Shown here: positions 17,954-25,871 of the stretch, piece after piece
How the letters are laid out: each line of letters starts with the position of its first letter
Position numbering within the stretch: position 1 is the stretch's first letter
Assembly: GCA_963765935.1 (NCBI GenBank)
Contig: CAVXXX010000002.1
Location: 62,001-126,000 of the forward strand
Length of the DNA: 64,000 nt
Source of the DNA: JAMXLG01 sp963765935
GTDB taxonomy: Bacteria; Vulcanimicrobiota; Vulcanimicrobiia; Vulcanimicrobiales; Vulcanimicrobiaceae
Direction: 5' to 3'
Program-made: the position numbers and the translations under genes
The notes under the pieces: generated by a model
Told to the model about the DNA's origin: nothing
What the model saw: the letters and a program-made list of their open reading frames with translations, nothing else
Database searches by the model: none

Positions 17954-18891
17954 ATGAATTAGGCGATTCCCTCCCGCGTGTCTCGGTCATCGTCCGGACA
18001 CGCGCCAGTACGGCACGCAAACATATGTTGCGAAGAGCGCTCGATAGCATCCTCGCGCAGCGCGCCGTCGAAGTGGAGCCGATCGTCGTCCTTAACAGTA
18101 ACGACGCCTACGATCCTGAAGTCGTAAAATGGCTGCGTGACGATCCGCGAATCGTCTGGGACACCCTTGCCGGAGCTTCTACGGCCGAGGCGACGCTCCG
18201 CGGACGGACGCTCGCGACGGGTGAGTTTTTTGCGTTTCTCGATGACGACGATGAGCTCTATGAAGATTCGCTCGTCCGCCGCACCAAAGAGCTCCTGGCG
18301 GATCCCTCACTCGATTGCATCGCGACGAATGGCGAGTACGTGACGTCGGATGGGATTCGTGCCGTCTTCACCGATGTCAACTACTTCGAGCGCGATTATT
18401 GCATGTCGATTCTGAAGCGCAAGAATTGGATGGCGTCTTGCGGCGCCGTCTTTCGCAGTTCCACCATCCCAGCGTTCTACTTCGAAGGCTTGACGCCGCA
18501 TTGCGAATGGACGCTCGTCGCCTTTCGTATCGCCATGGAGCGCAAGGTCCGATTTATCGATTCGTGGACGTATCGTATCAACGACACGGCGGACTCCGGT
18601 TCAAAGATGAGGGAATACGTAGAAACGATTCCGGATACGTTTGCCGACATGCTGCGGTGGACGAACGAACCGAAGTATGTACGGCAAATCAAGATCGCGC
18701 GTGCTAAAGCGTATTTCCGCGCTGCCGCGTACAATCGGATCCACGGCGACATGATGCGCGCATGGCATTTCCTGAAAAAGAACGCGCGCGAATCCCTGTA
18801 TGGTTGGATCTACCTGCCCTACGCCGTGCTCTTGCTTTTCCGTGTCCGGAAGAGGAAGAACGAATTGGTGCGTTGGCCGATTCGTTCCTGA
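17950..18891 (+). CDS. Glycosyltransferase family 2
   Basis: The start at 17950 overlaps the flippase stop (ATGA); an open frame from 17329 lies in another frame of the flippase gene and is ignored. The 313-residue protein is a GT-A enzyme: VSVIVRTRASTARKHMLRRALDSILAQ at residues 10-38, and the metal and sugar binding FLDDDDELYEDS near residue 96. The later NWMASCGAVFRSSTIP and ECEWTL-like HCEWTLVAFRIAMERKVRFID match acceptor-side elements of GT2. The C-terminus is basic with a hydrophobic helix (WIYLPYAVLLLFRVRKRK) that may anchor it to the membrane. It converges with the minus-strand GT4 gene 20 bases away. Confidence 0.9.
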   Translation: MNELGDSLPRVSVIVRTRASTARKHMLRRALDSILAQRAVEVEPIVVLNSNDAYDPEVVKWLRDDPRIVWDTLAGASTAEATLRGRTLATGEFFAFLDDDDELYEDSLVRRTKELLADPSLDCIATNGEYVTSDGIRAVFTDVNYFERDYCMSILKRKNWMASCGAVFRSSTIPAFYFEGLTPHCEWTLVAFRIAMERKVRFIDSWTYRINDTADSGSKMREYVETIPDTFADMLRWTNEPKYVRQIKIARAKAYFRAAAYNRIHGDMMRAWHFLKKNARESLYGWIYLPYAVLLLFRVRKRKNELVRWPIRS

Positions 18892-18911
18892 CGTTACGAA
18901 TCGCGATTGTT

Positions 18912-20129
18912 TTAAACAAAAGCGCAGACGTAGTTGCCCATGTGTTTGGCAAGGTCGCGCCGATCGTATCGTTCCCGAACGTAATTAAACCCGCGCTCAG
19001 CGCAAAGTTTGAGAAGGTGCTCGTCTGCGTGAAATCGGGCGAGCGCTTCGATAAGCGCGTCGGCGTCCTCCGGAGCGACCGCGACGCCGCCGCCGGATTC
19101 CTCGACGAAGCGCCGAGCTTCGCCATCGGCGCATACGATCACGGCCCGGCGAAGTGCCATCGCATCGAGCATTTTCGTCGGAAGGCTGTCTTCGATGCCG
19201 CGCCGCAGCGGCACGATGCATACATCGGAGAGCTCCTGAATTGCAAACGTCTCCGCCCGGCTGAGCGCACCCAGCATCGAGATGTTCGTCAATGAGTCGC
19301 GCGCGATGCGTTCGGCGATATGCTCGCGCTCCGCACCGTCGCCGACGAGAACAAAGTGAAACCGTTCATCTCCGCGCAGACGCGCAGCGGCATCCAAAAT
19401 GATGGATGCACCGATCGCAGATCCGAGATTACCGGTGTAGGATGCGATGAATCTCCCGTGGGGTGGACGATAGTACACCGAGAGCGCGGGTTTCACGACG
19501 TCGAATCCGTTAGCGATCACTTTCACCTTGTCGGGATTGACGCCGCGTTTGATCACGGCGTCCCGGCACGTCTCCGTTACACAAACGACGAGCTTCGAAC
19601 GCCGATAGAGTGCGTCGGCCACCTTGCCAACGACTTTCGCGATGAGACTGCGTTCTTTCCATTCGCCGATGCGGATTGCGACCTCCGGCCAAACATCGCG
19701 AATATCAGCGACCAGAGGAGCGCGATTGAGGATCGACGCGAGAATCCCGACCGGCGCAAGAGTGACAGGCGGCGAGCTGATGCAGACGAGGTGGAATCGC
19801 CGGCGCAGCGACATCAAACCAACAAGGCACGCGAGCGGCGCGGTTAGCATCGTGAGGATACGGTTGCGCTTTGAAAAGTCAGGAGACGCGAACGCGCGAA
19901 CCATCCGCACGGTGATCGGTCCGTCTTTCATCGTGGCAAAAATGCGCCGCCGATACTGCGCCGGTACGAGGCCGGTCGGCCACGTAGGAAATGTTGTTAG
20001 AACGGTAACATCATGTCCGCGGTCCGCAAGTTCACGAGCGAATGCGGCGACGCGATGACTCGCGGCACCCGTCTCAGGCGGATAGAAATGCGTAATGACG
20101 AGGATGCGACGAGGGCCGAATTCTCCCAT
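18912..20129 (-). CDS. Glycosyltransferase family 4 (WcaI/WbuB-like)
   Basis: This 405-residue GT-B enzyme opens with RRILVITHFYPPETGAASHRVAAFARELADRGHDVTVLT, the signature of WcaI/WbuB-type GT4 proteins that often transfer fucose- or N-acetylamino-sugars. A hydrophobic stretch at about 90-125 includes TMLTAPLACLVGLM and PVTLAPVGILAS. The C-terminal domain has ASYTGNLGSAIGASIILDAAARL near 235 and CIVPLRRGIEDSLPTKMLDAMALRRAVIV near 315. The actual sugar cannot be deduced. Its start faces the sugar-transferase gene across a 225-bp spacer containing the structured element described below. Confidence 0.9.
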   Translation of the reverse strand: MGEFGPRRILVITHFYPPETGAASHRVAAFARELADRGHDVTVLTTFPTWPTGLVPAQYRRRIFATMKDGPITVRMVRAFASPDFSKRNRILTMLTAPLACLVGLMSLRRRFHLVCISSPPVTLAPVGILASILNRAPLVADIRDVWPEVAIRIGEWKERSLIAKVVGKVADALYRRSKLVVCVTETCRDAVIKRGVNPDKVKVIANGFDVVKPALSVYYRPPHGRFIASYTGNLGSAIGASIILDAAARLRGDERFHFVLVGDGAEREHIAERIARDSLTNISMLGALSRAETFAIQELSDVCIVPLRRGIEDSLPTKMLDAMALRRAVIVCADGEARRFVEESGGGVAVAPEDADALIEALARFHADEHLLKLCAERGFNYVRERYDRRDLAKHMGNYVCAFV

Positions 20130-20165
20130 GCTTCCACCTTACCCAGCAGAAGCCAGCGGTTCGTT

Positions 20166-20287
20166 GGGGCGGGGGTCCCCGTTTCCTATAGACCTTCGGG
20201 ACCGCCGCTCTAGGCCTGTGCCGCCATGCCGCCGGGTCCTACTCTCCTTTAGGCCTTCGTCGCAATGTTTCCGGGGACCACCGCCCC
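20166..20287 (+). ncRNA. Candidate structured leader RNA upstream of the sugar transferase
   Basis: The arm at 20166-20181 (GGGGCGGGGGTCCCCG) pairs with 20272-20287 (CGGGGACCACCGCCCC) at 15 of 16 positions, enclosing 90 bases. Inside are GGACC/GGTCC (20199-20203, 20234-20238) and two AGGCCT boxes (20212-20217, 20251-20256) that can pair. The 3' arm GCCCC can alternatively fold on the adjacent GGGGGGC (20290-20297), so two exclusive structures exist, as in riboswitches or attenuators. It lies 68 bases before the WbaP-like start. I could match it to no RNA family I know; strand is assigned from the downstream gene. Confidence 0.5.
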
Positions 20288-20354
20288 TTGGGGGGGCACT
20301 CTATTCCCACTACCGTTGAAGCTGAGACGCCGCAATGCTATCAGCGAGATTTTC

Positions 20355-21857
20355 ATGGTAGAGTCCTCCGAAACGATAACGGAACCGGTTCGCGCTGTAC
20401 GTGGAAGTGTCGAGTTTTCCGCGGGTGCATCCCCGAACGGTCACGCAACAGCCGCCGCGGCGGTTCGGCCGACGCGCAGACCGGCAGTGTATTCACGCCG
20501 TTGGGCAGCGATTTTGTTCACGAGCGATCTTCTCTGCTTTTCAGCCGCGGCCGCCGTTTCAATCGCGCTGATTCTGCACAACGAATCGCTCGAAACGGCG
20601 ATGGGAACGTTTTTCCATACGTCGTTTCTGTGCATCGTTATTTGGCTGTTCGCATTCGAACATTTCGGGCTTTACCGAAGCTCGTATGCGCTCTCGGCCA
20701 AAGATGAGCTGTACCATACGCTTGCGGCTCTCTTCGTCGGCATGATCCCGCAAATTGGACTCTTTCCGCTTGTGCACGGTATCCCGACTTCGCGCTGGGT
20801 GCTGGTTCTGACGCTCATCATTTCAACGGTTTTGGTGAGCATTACGCGGGCCGGGCTGCATTACGTTCGCGAGCGCGAAGCGGTGCGCAGACCGATGCGC
20901 ATCGCGATTGTCGGAACAAGCGGACGGATCGCCTCAGCCGTCGAGCTGCTCAACCTTCCGGAAGGAACGGAGATCCTTCGGCTCGGCGTGGACAGCATCG
21001 AACGCACGATTGAAAACAACTCGCCAAACAACTCCACGCCGATCGACGACATTCAATGGTTCGCACGAGCGCGAAGCTGGCAGTGTAACCGCTTGATTCT
21101 GACGGAAATCTTGCCGCCGGATCTGCTCCCGAACCTAATGGCAGCCGCGGCCGGAAGATTCAACGTCGAGTTTGCGCTGCCGCGCGTGGTCTCGCATGCG
21201 TACTCATTGACGTTGCGCACCGAGGGACAGCTCGCGCTCGTCGTTCCCGCACCGTTGCGCGCGTGCACGTTTGTGGCTCGCACTGTGAAACGCACGTTCG
21301 ATTTCGTCATCGCGCTCGTCGCATTCGTCGCGTTCGCGCCGGTCATGGCACTCACATCGCTTGCGATTTTGCTCGAGGACGGTGGACCGGTGCTCTATCG
21401 TCAGGAGCGGGTGGGGCGCAACGGCAAAACATTCGAGATTCTCAAGTTCCGGTCTATGCGCAAGGATGCCGAAGCGACGACGGGGCCAACGTGGGTTCGG
21501 GACCAAGACGATCGCATTACTCGTGTCGGTAAGTTCATCCGTGCGGCGAGCCTCGATGAACTCCCGCAACTCATTAACGTCTTAGTCGGCGAAATGTCGA
21601 TCGTCGGGCCACGTCCCGAACGCCCGCATTTCGTCCAAGTGTTTCGGCGCGAGCTGCCTCGGTACGATGAGCGCCACTTGGTCCGTCCGGGCATCACCGG
21701 CTGGTCGCAAATGCATATGCGGCGCAAGCTTGTTCCCGACGATATCGGTCAAAAGCTTTCATACGATCTCTTCTACGTCGAGAACTGGTCGTTCTTTATG
21801 GACATCTCGCTGATTTTCCGTACGGCGTTCGAAGTGCTCTTTCAGGGAGCGCGGTAG
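20355..21857 (+). CDS. Undecaprenyl-phosphate sugar phosphotransferase (WbaP/EpsE-like)
   Basis: The ATG at 20355 gives 500 residues; a longer frame from 20265 would enter the structured leader. The N-terminal half has four to five membrane segments and a CoA-binding-like cytosolic domain. The C-terminal catalytic domain has the bacterial sugar-transferase signature: FDFVIALVAFVAFAPVM, GGPVLYRQERVGRNGKTFEILKFRSM, TRVGKFIRAASLDELPQLINVL and MSIVGPRPERP. It transfers a sugar-1-phosphate to undecaprenyl phosphate, the first step of repeat-unit assembly. It ends QGAR-stop inside a 26-bp sequence that recurs at 22894. It is convergent with the MDR gene. Confidence 0.93.
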   Translation: MVESSETITEPVRAVRGSVEFSAGASPNGHATAAAAVRPTRRPAVYSRRWAAILFTSDLLCFSAAAAVSIALILHNESLETAMGTFFHTSFLCIVIWLFAFEHFGLYRSSYALSAKDELYHTLAALFVGMIPQIGLFPLVHGIPTSRWVLVLTLIISTVLVSITRAGLHYVREREAVRRPMRIAIVGTSGRIASAVELLNLPEGTEILRLGVDSIERTIENNSPNNSTPIDDIQWFARARSWQCNRLILTEILPPDLLPNLMAAAAGRFNVEFALPRVVSHAYSLTLRTEGQLALVVPAPLRACTFVARTVKRTFDFVIALVAFVAFAPVMALTSLAILLEDGGPVLYRQERVGRNGKTFEILKFRSMRKDAEATTGPTWVRDQDDRITRVGKFIRAASLDELPQLINVLVGEMSIVGPRPERPHFVQVFRRELPRYDERHLVRPGITGWSQMHMRRKLVPDDIGQKLSYDLFYVENWSFFMDISLIFRTAFEVLFQGAR

Positions 21858-21866
21858 CACCGCACC
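21841..21866 (+). repeat. Direct repeat, copy 1 (end of the sugar-transferase gene)
   Basis: A 26-bp sequence beginning TTCAGGGAGCGCGGTAGCA contains the last codons and TAG stop of the sugar transferase. It recurs at 22894-22919 with one mismatch. The two copies bracket exactly one gene, the minus-strand MDR dehydrogenase. Confidence 0.8.
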
Positions 21867-21877
21867 GATTAGGGCGC

Positions 21878-22849
21878 CTATTCATCGCTCCAGTCGAGAA
21901 TGACGGCGTTTCCGGCCTTTTGCCCAAGCAAATCTAACCCTTGTACGCCGTCTCTCGCCGCCAAGCGATGCGAAATCAAACGCTCGACTTTAGCCCGGCC
22001 GTCAGCGATATAGTCGAGTGCAGCGGCTCGATTCTCTAACTCCGACCAACGATTGCCGCCGGCCACGACCTTTTGCGTAACGCCGTGGGCACCGATCAAC
22101 GTCAACCCCTTTAAATGCACGTGGCGGTAGACGTCGATCTCGATCGATTCGCGCATACTTCCGGCGACGATTACGCGCGCGCTGGAAGCGGCGACTCGGA
22201 GTGCGTCATTCAATGCCGACGTACTGCCGGCAGTTTCATAAACAATTTCGAATCCATCGGACGAAGGGTCTGCGATGTATCCAAGCTCGCGCGCTAACTC
22301 TCGCCGGGATTGGCGATGTTCAAAGACGACAATGCGACGTGCGCCGGCGATCTTTGCCGCATTTGCCGTCAACTGACCGATAAGGCCAAACCCCACGACA
22401 GCGCAACATTGATTAAGCTGGAGCTGCGATAGGTGAACGATATGCAACGCAAGAGCCAGCAGCGTCCCGAATGTAGCTTCCTCGAAAGAGACGTTTGAAG
22501 GCAGCACGGCAGCGCGATCGGCAGAAATGATGGCGTTCGTCGCGTGCGGCGCCCACGCCGAAACTCTGTCGTTTACTGCAAAGCGGTCGACACCGGGACC
22601 GATTCCCGTCACGACGGCGCCTGCGGAGTGCCCCAAAGGGAGCGGATCGCTTCGCCAATCATCGCCGGCTCGCGCACCTGTAAGTCCCGCAACCTTCGCA
22701 AGCTCAGTTCCAGGGCTAATCAACGTGCGCTGCATGCGGAGCGCGATTTGCCCTTCGCCCGGCTCTCGAAGCGGTTCATCGCCCAAGAATTCAACTCGCT
22801 GCCGCCCGACCGCCACGAGGCGGCGCCCTGTTATCGCCGGCGAAATCAT
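21878..22849 (-). CDS. MDR-superfamily (zinc-type alcohol dehydrogenase-like) oxidoreductase
   Basis: This 323-residue medium-chain dehydrogenase/reductase has a GroES-like N-terminal fold with LISPGTELAKVAGL near residue 45, a pattern of the BchC-like/threonine-dehydrogenase-like subgroup. A Rossmann motif CCAVVGFGLIGQLTANAAK starts near 148. The catalytic-zinc Cys and the four-Cys structural zinc lobe of classical alcohol dehydrogenases are not visible, so it may act without structural zinc. Location beside nucleotide-sugar transfer genes suggests sugar or polyol oxidation, unproven. It is flanked by 26-bp direct repeats, a sign it may have been inserted here. Confidence 0.8.
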   Translation of the reverse strand: MISPAITGRRLVAVGRQRVEFLGDEPLREPGEGQIALRMQRTLISPGTELAKVAGLTGARAGDDWRSDPLPLGHSAGAVVTGIGPGVDRFAVNDRVSAWAPHATNAIISADRAAVLPSNVSFEEATFGTLLALALHIVHLSQLQLNQCCAVVGFGLIGQLTANAAKIAGARRIVVFEHRQSRRELARELGYIADPSSDGFEIVYETAGSTSALNDALRVAASSARVIVAGSMRESIEIDVYRHVHLKGLTLIGAHGVTQKVVAGGNRWSELENRAAALDYIADGRAKVERLISHRLAARDGVQGLDLLGQKAGNAVILDWSDE

Positions 22850-22893
22850 GCGCTCTCCTTTGCAAGCGGCGAGTGGCGTAACGCGTCCTTGCC

Positions 22894-22919
22894 TTCAGGG
22901 AGCGCGGTAGCAGCGCACC
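22894..22919 (+). repeat. Direct repeat, copy 2
   Basis: This copy matches 21841-21866 at 25 of 26 positions and lies 44 bases beyond the MDR start codon, just outside the stop of the TlpA-like gene. Since the first copy is coding sequence of the sugar transferase, this copy looks like a displaced remnant of a sugar-transferase 3' end. Confidence 0.8.
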
Positions 22920-22922
22920 CGT

Positions 22923-23468
22923 TTACGGCTTCGTAGCTAAGCTCACGATCTGCGCTTCCGTCAGTGGGCCAACGGCGATATGACTCACGACGCCGTTTTT
23001 TACTACGATCGTTTGCGGAATGATACGCGCGCCCAACACGGTCGTGCTCGCGCGCGAAGTGTCGATGAGAATTGGATACGTGAGCCCGTGCTCTTGCGAA
23101 AACAGCGCCACCGCCGACGCAGGCTCGTCCTGATCGATGCCGATGACTGCAATCCCGTTGCGGTGCAGCGTGCGAGCCGCCGCGGCGAGCGCGGGCGTCT
23201 CTTCTTTACATGACGGGCACCAGCTCGTGAAAATATTGAGCACGGTTACGCGAGCGGGAAGCGTCGAAGGCCCGATGGTCTGAGCGCTTCCGTCAATGTT
23301 CGTGAAGCTAAGCGCCGGCAACGGTTGTCCCTCGTGGACGATCCGGGTCTGGTGCATGCCCAGCGAAGACGCGAGCGTTCGAAGTGAGTGTCTACCAGCC
23401 GTGAGAGCCGTCGCGATCAACACCACGACAAGCGCGAGCATAGCAATACGGCTTCGCGAAAGGTTCAT
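22923..23468 (-). CDS. TlpA/ResA-like membrane-anchored thioredoxin
   Basis: Started at the ATG at 23468 it has about 181 residues; a TTG at 23474 adds two. An N-terminal anchor (SRIAMLALVVVLIATALTAG) leads to an extracytoplasmic thioredoxin fold. Residues FTSWCPSCKEETPALAAAA carry the redox pair Cys 84/Cys 87 of the WCxxC motif, and the later GLTYPILIDTS and RIIPQTIVVKNG contain the cis-Pro of the fold. TlpA/ResA proteins reduce disulfides in cytochrome c maturation or in secreted proteins. No cytochrome gene is nearby, so its client is unknown. The preceding LuxR-type gene stands about 110 bases upstream on the same strand. Confidence 0.9.
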   Translation of the reverse strand: MNLSRSRIAMLALVVVLIATALTAGRHSLRTLASSLGMHQTRIVHEGQPLPALSFTNIDGSAQTIGPSTLPARVTVLNIFTSWCPSCKEETPALAAAARTLHRNGIAVIGIDQDEPASAVALFSQEHGLTYPILIDTSRASTTVLGARIIPQTIVVKNGVVSHIAVGPLTEAQIVSLATKP

Positions 23469-23525
23469 GATCAAGTAATAGCAAGAGAGGCAGCCTGCTT
23501 GACTGCCCCCTTTATCCCGAATCAG

Positions 23526-23548
23526 GAGGGCATTTCGTAGAAGCCCTC
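23526..23548 (-). terminator. Weak hairpin after the LuxR-type regulator
   Basis: GAGGGC and GCCCTC form a 6-bp stem with an 11-base loop, 35 bases after the regulator's stop on the minus strand. There is no U tract, so termination is doubtful. Confidence 0.25.
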
Positions 23549-23582
23549 GGTGTAGCGCCCGCTGGTGTGGCGTGTGTTGCGG

Positions 23583-24221
23583 TTAGAGCAGTCCGAGCTT
23601 GATCGCGTATACCGCCGCTTGGGTACGCGCGTAAATGTTGAGTTTTGAGAAGATCCGGCTGATATGATTCTTGATCGTCTTCTCGGAGAGATTCAAACGT
23701 GCACTGATTTCTTTATTCGACAAGCCCTCGGCGATGAGGCGGATCACTTCGGTCTCACGCTCTGAGAGCTCGTTTAAATCGGTACGTCGTGTATTTGTGG
23801 AGCGGCGTCGCAACCAACCGCCGGCAACGCGAGGATCAACATATGTCTCACCCGCGGCCACGAGTCGGACTGCGTGAATCAGTTCCATCGGCGTTACGTC
23901 TTTGACGATATACGCGTCCGCTCCGGCGGCGAGGCATCGCTGCATGATTTCAGGAGCCGGGCGCATGGTTAGTGCGCAGATCCGAGCGTTCGGAGCGACG
24001 AGTCTACATCGCTCGAGCGCTTCGGAGAGCGCCGAATTGCCTCCATCCATGTCGAGAATGATAACGTCGGGCTTGACTCGAGAGATCGCGTCTTGGTCGA
24101 TGCCTTGCGCATCACCGACAACTTCGATATTGCGCTCCGCTGAAAACACTTGGCAGAGCGCTTTGGCAAACAGAACCTGGCCTTCGATGATATAGAGTCT
24201 GACGGTGTCCAAAGAGACCAC
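23583..24221 (-). CDS. NarL/FixJ-family response regulator with LuxR HTH
   Basis: This 212-residue protein (GTG start at 24221) has a receiver domain (residues 7-120) and a LuxR-type helix-turn-helix (about 148-210: LSERETEVIRLIAEGLSNKEISARLNLSEKTIKNHISRIF). The phospho-acceptor is Asp 57 in VIILDMDGG, the switch Thr lies in CALTMRPA, and the conserved Lys in YIVKD. The acidic pocket that normally reads DD is IEGQ (Glu 13) here, which may change Mg2+ binding. No histidine kinase is adjacent. A second receiver with the same Glu-x-Gln pocket is encoded at 25872. It may control the polysaccharide genes or the DegT gene divergent from it. Confidence 0.92.
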   Translation of the reverse strand: MVSLDTVRLYIIEGQVLFAKALCQVFSAERNIEVVGDAQGIDQDAISRVKPDVIILDMDGGNSALSEALERCRLVAPNARICALTMRPAPEIMQRCLAAGADAYIVKDVTPMELIHAVRLVAAGETYVDPRVAGGWLRRRSTNTRRTDLNELSERETEVIRLIAEGLSNKEISARLNLSEKTIKNHISRIFSKLNIYARTQAAVYAIKLGLL

Positions 24222-24619
24222 GGAAGTGCCCTTTCGTTGGGTTGAACAAAATCACCAAGGAAAACGCGACGCAGTTCTAGCCCTAATGCTTCAAGGAACC
24301 ACGCCGTGTCCCTATGATGCCCAATGTTACCGTAAATTGAACCATTCAGACCGACGGTTTTTGGGAAGGAAACGCCGCCGGAGTCGGGACTTTCACCGAA
24401 TTACCCAATCGCGATTAGGGCTAATTACCCAATAGTTGTTCTATCGTAGATTTGTCGCGAATTCCGCAGCCGGTCCAACATCTTGCCGAACGCAATGCGG
24501 AGGTCCTAAGTCAGTTGGGCCGGTGGCGTCTGTCGTTGCCCGATTTTGCTGGGCTACCATCACAGGAGTAGACACCGCGCCGATACCGTGCGCGGCAACC
24601 ACACGTATGAGGAAGCCTG
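24222..24619. other. 398-bp divergent regulatory region
   Basis: This spacer separates the divergent LuxR-type regulator and the aminotransferase genes, so it should hold both promoters. I see no protein-coding frame. The only clear structure is the direct repeat AATTACCCAAT (listed separately) within a short AT-richer stretch at 24395-24450. I could not place -35/-10 boxes with confidence. Confidence 0.6.
24399..24433. promoter_or_regulatory. 11-bp direct repeat AATTACCCAAT, candidate operator
   Basis: AATTACCCAAT occurs at 24399-24409 and 24423-24433, 24 bases apart, separated by CGCGATTAGGGCT. Its position in the divergent region next to a LuxR-type regulator gene suggests a binding site for that regulator or another dimer. 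LuxR sites are usually inverted repeats, so the match is not classical. Confidence 0.4.
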
Positions 24620-25825
24620 GTGAGACCAACATTTCTAGCGTACTGTAAGCCGGTTTTGAGCGATGAAGAGATTAATGCGGCGGTCAGCGCGCTAACGAAT
24701 TCATGGTTGACGACCGGCCCGATCGTACGTGAATTCGAAAACGCATTTGCCGAGCGGGCGCACGTTAGGCATGCGGTCGCGCTTTCGAGCTGCACGGCTG
24801 CGTTGCACGTCGCGCTAGGCGCTATGGGGGTAGGCCCGGGCGACGAGGTAGTGATGCCGTCGTTTACCTTCGTGGCCGGTGCGCAATGCACGATCGAGCT
24901 CGGCGCCAAGCCGGTCTTTGCCGACGTTGATCCGGAAACATTCGCAGTCACAGTCGCGACGTTGGACGCGGTCGTGAGCGAAAAAACGAAAGTGATTATC
25001 GCGATGCCATACGGCGGCCGCCCAATCGACATCGCAAGGATTGTGGAGTACGCACATAACCGTGGAATTCGCGTCCTCGAAGACGCAGCCCACGCTGCAG
25101 GCATGCTCGACCGCGGGGAGTGGGCCGGAGTGCGAAGTGACGCCGCGGCCTATAGTTTTTACGCGACGAAGAACATCACCACGTGCGAAGGCGGGATGTT
25201 GCTCACGAACAACGACGAGCTCGCCAGTCGCGCCCGAATCCTCGGCTTGCACGGTATGGATGCGGATGCATGGAAGCGCTACACGACCTCGGGAACGTGG
25301 CGATACGATGTTGTCGCGCCCGGTTTTAAATATAATCTCGCCGATCCGCTTGCCGCGATCGGCATCAACCAATTGAAGCGGTTAGACACGATGCAGCAAC
25401 GGCGCGATGAAATTGCGCGGCGCTACATCGACGGCCTTGCCGCGATTCCCGGATTCATCGTCCAAGCATTACCTTCTAATCCCGGGGACCGTCACAGCTG
25501 GTGCATGTTCGCCGTCATGATTGATGAGGACGCGACGCAAATTTCGCGCGACGAACTCATCGAGGCGTTGCGTGGCGCGAACATCGGCGCCTCGGTACAT
25601 TACATTCCGACGCATCTCTTTAGCGGTTACCGGTCGTATCAAACGGGACCGCTCACTAATACCGAGCGGATCGGGCGCAGAATCTTCTCGCTTCCGCTCT
25701 ATCCCGCGATGAACGATGAGGATGTGGACGATGTTTTGCAAGCGCTCGAACGTATCGTCGTACCTCGAGTCTTTTCTTTCACTCAACCTCTTCAACGGAA
25801 GGAAGCAGTGCGCGAGTCGGCCTGA
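24620..25825 (+). CDS. DegT/DnrJ/EryC1/StrS-family PLP aminotransferase
   Basis: This 401-residue fold-type-I PLP enzyme starts at GTG 24620 with GAGGA seven bases upstream. Family features are LSSCTAALHVALGAMGVGPGDEVVMPSFTFVAGAQ (residues about 55-90), VLEDAAHAAGM with the cofactor-contacting Asp, and FYATKNITTCEGGML with the Schiff-base Lys near residue 184. The C-terminal GASVHYIPTHLF and LPLYPAMNDEDVDDV are typical of sugar aminotransferases. It probably aminates a nucleotide keto-sugar used by this polysaccharide locus. No partner dehydratase is nearby in the window. Confidence 0.92.
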   Translation: MRPTFLAYCKPVLSDEEINAAVSALTNSWLTTGPIVREFENAFAERAHVRHAVALSSCTAALHVALGAMGVGPGDEVVMPSFTFVAGAQCTIELGAKPVFADVDPETFAVTVATLDAVVSEKTKVIIAMPYGGRPIDIARIVEYAHNRGIRVLEDAAHAAGMLDRGEWAGVRSDAAAYSFYATKNITTCEGGMLLTNNDELASRARILGLHGMDADAWKRYTTSGTWRYDVVAPGFKYNLADPLAAIGINQLKRLDTMQQRRDEIARRYIDGLAAIPGFIVQALPSNPGDRHSWCMFAVMIDEDATQISRDELIEALRGANIGASVHYIPTHLFSGYRSYQTGPLTNTERIGRRIFSLPLYPAMNDEDVDDVLQALERIVVPRVFSFTQPLQRKEAVRESA

Positions 25826-25871
25826 GCCGTGCGCCGGCGTGCTGCTTGCGAGTTATGTGCGGTAAACGGCC

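Noticed and set aside
20166..20300. GEMM-type c-di-GMP riboswitch
   Set aside because: Position and context fit, but the conserved GEMM sequence blocks and tetraloop-receptor features are absent.
21841..22919. Insertion sequence around the MDR gene
   Set aside because: The repeats are 26 bp, direct and partly coding, there is no transposase and no terminal inverted repeat.
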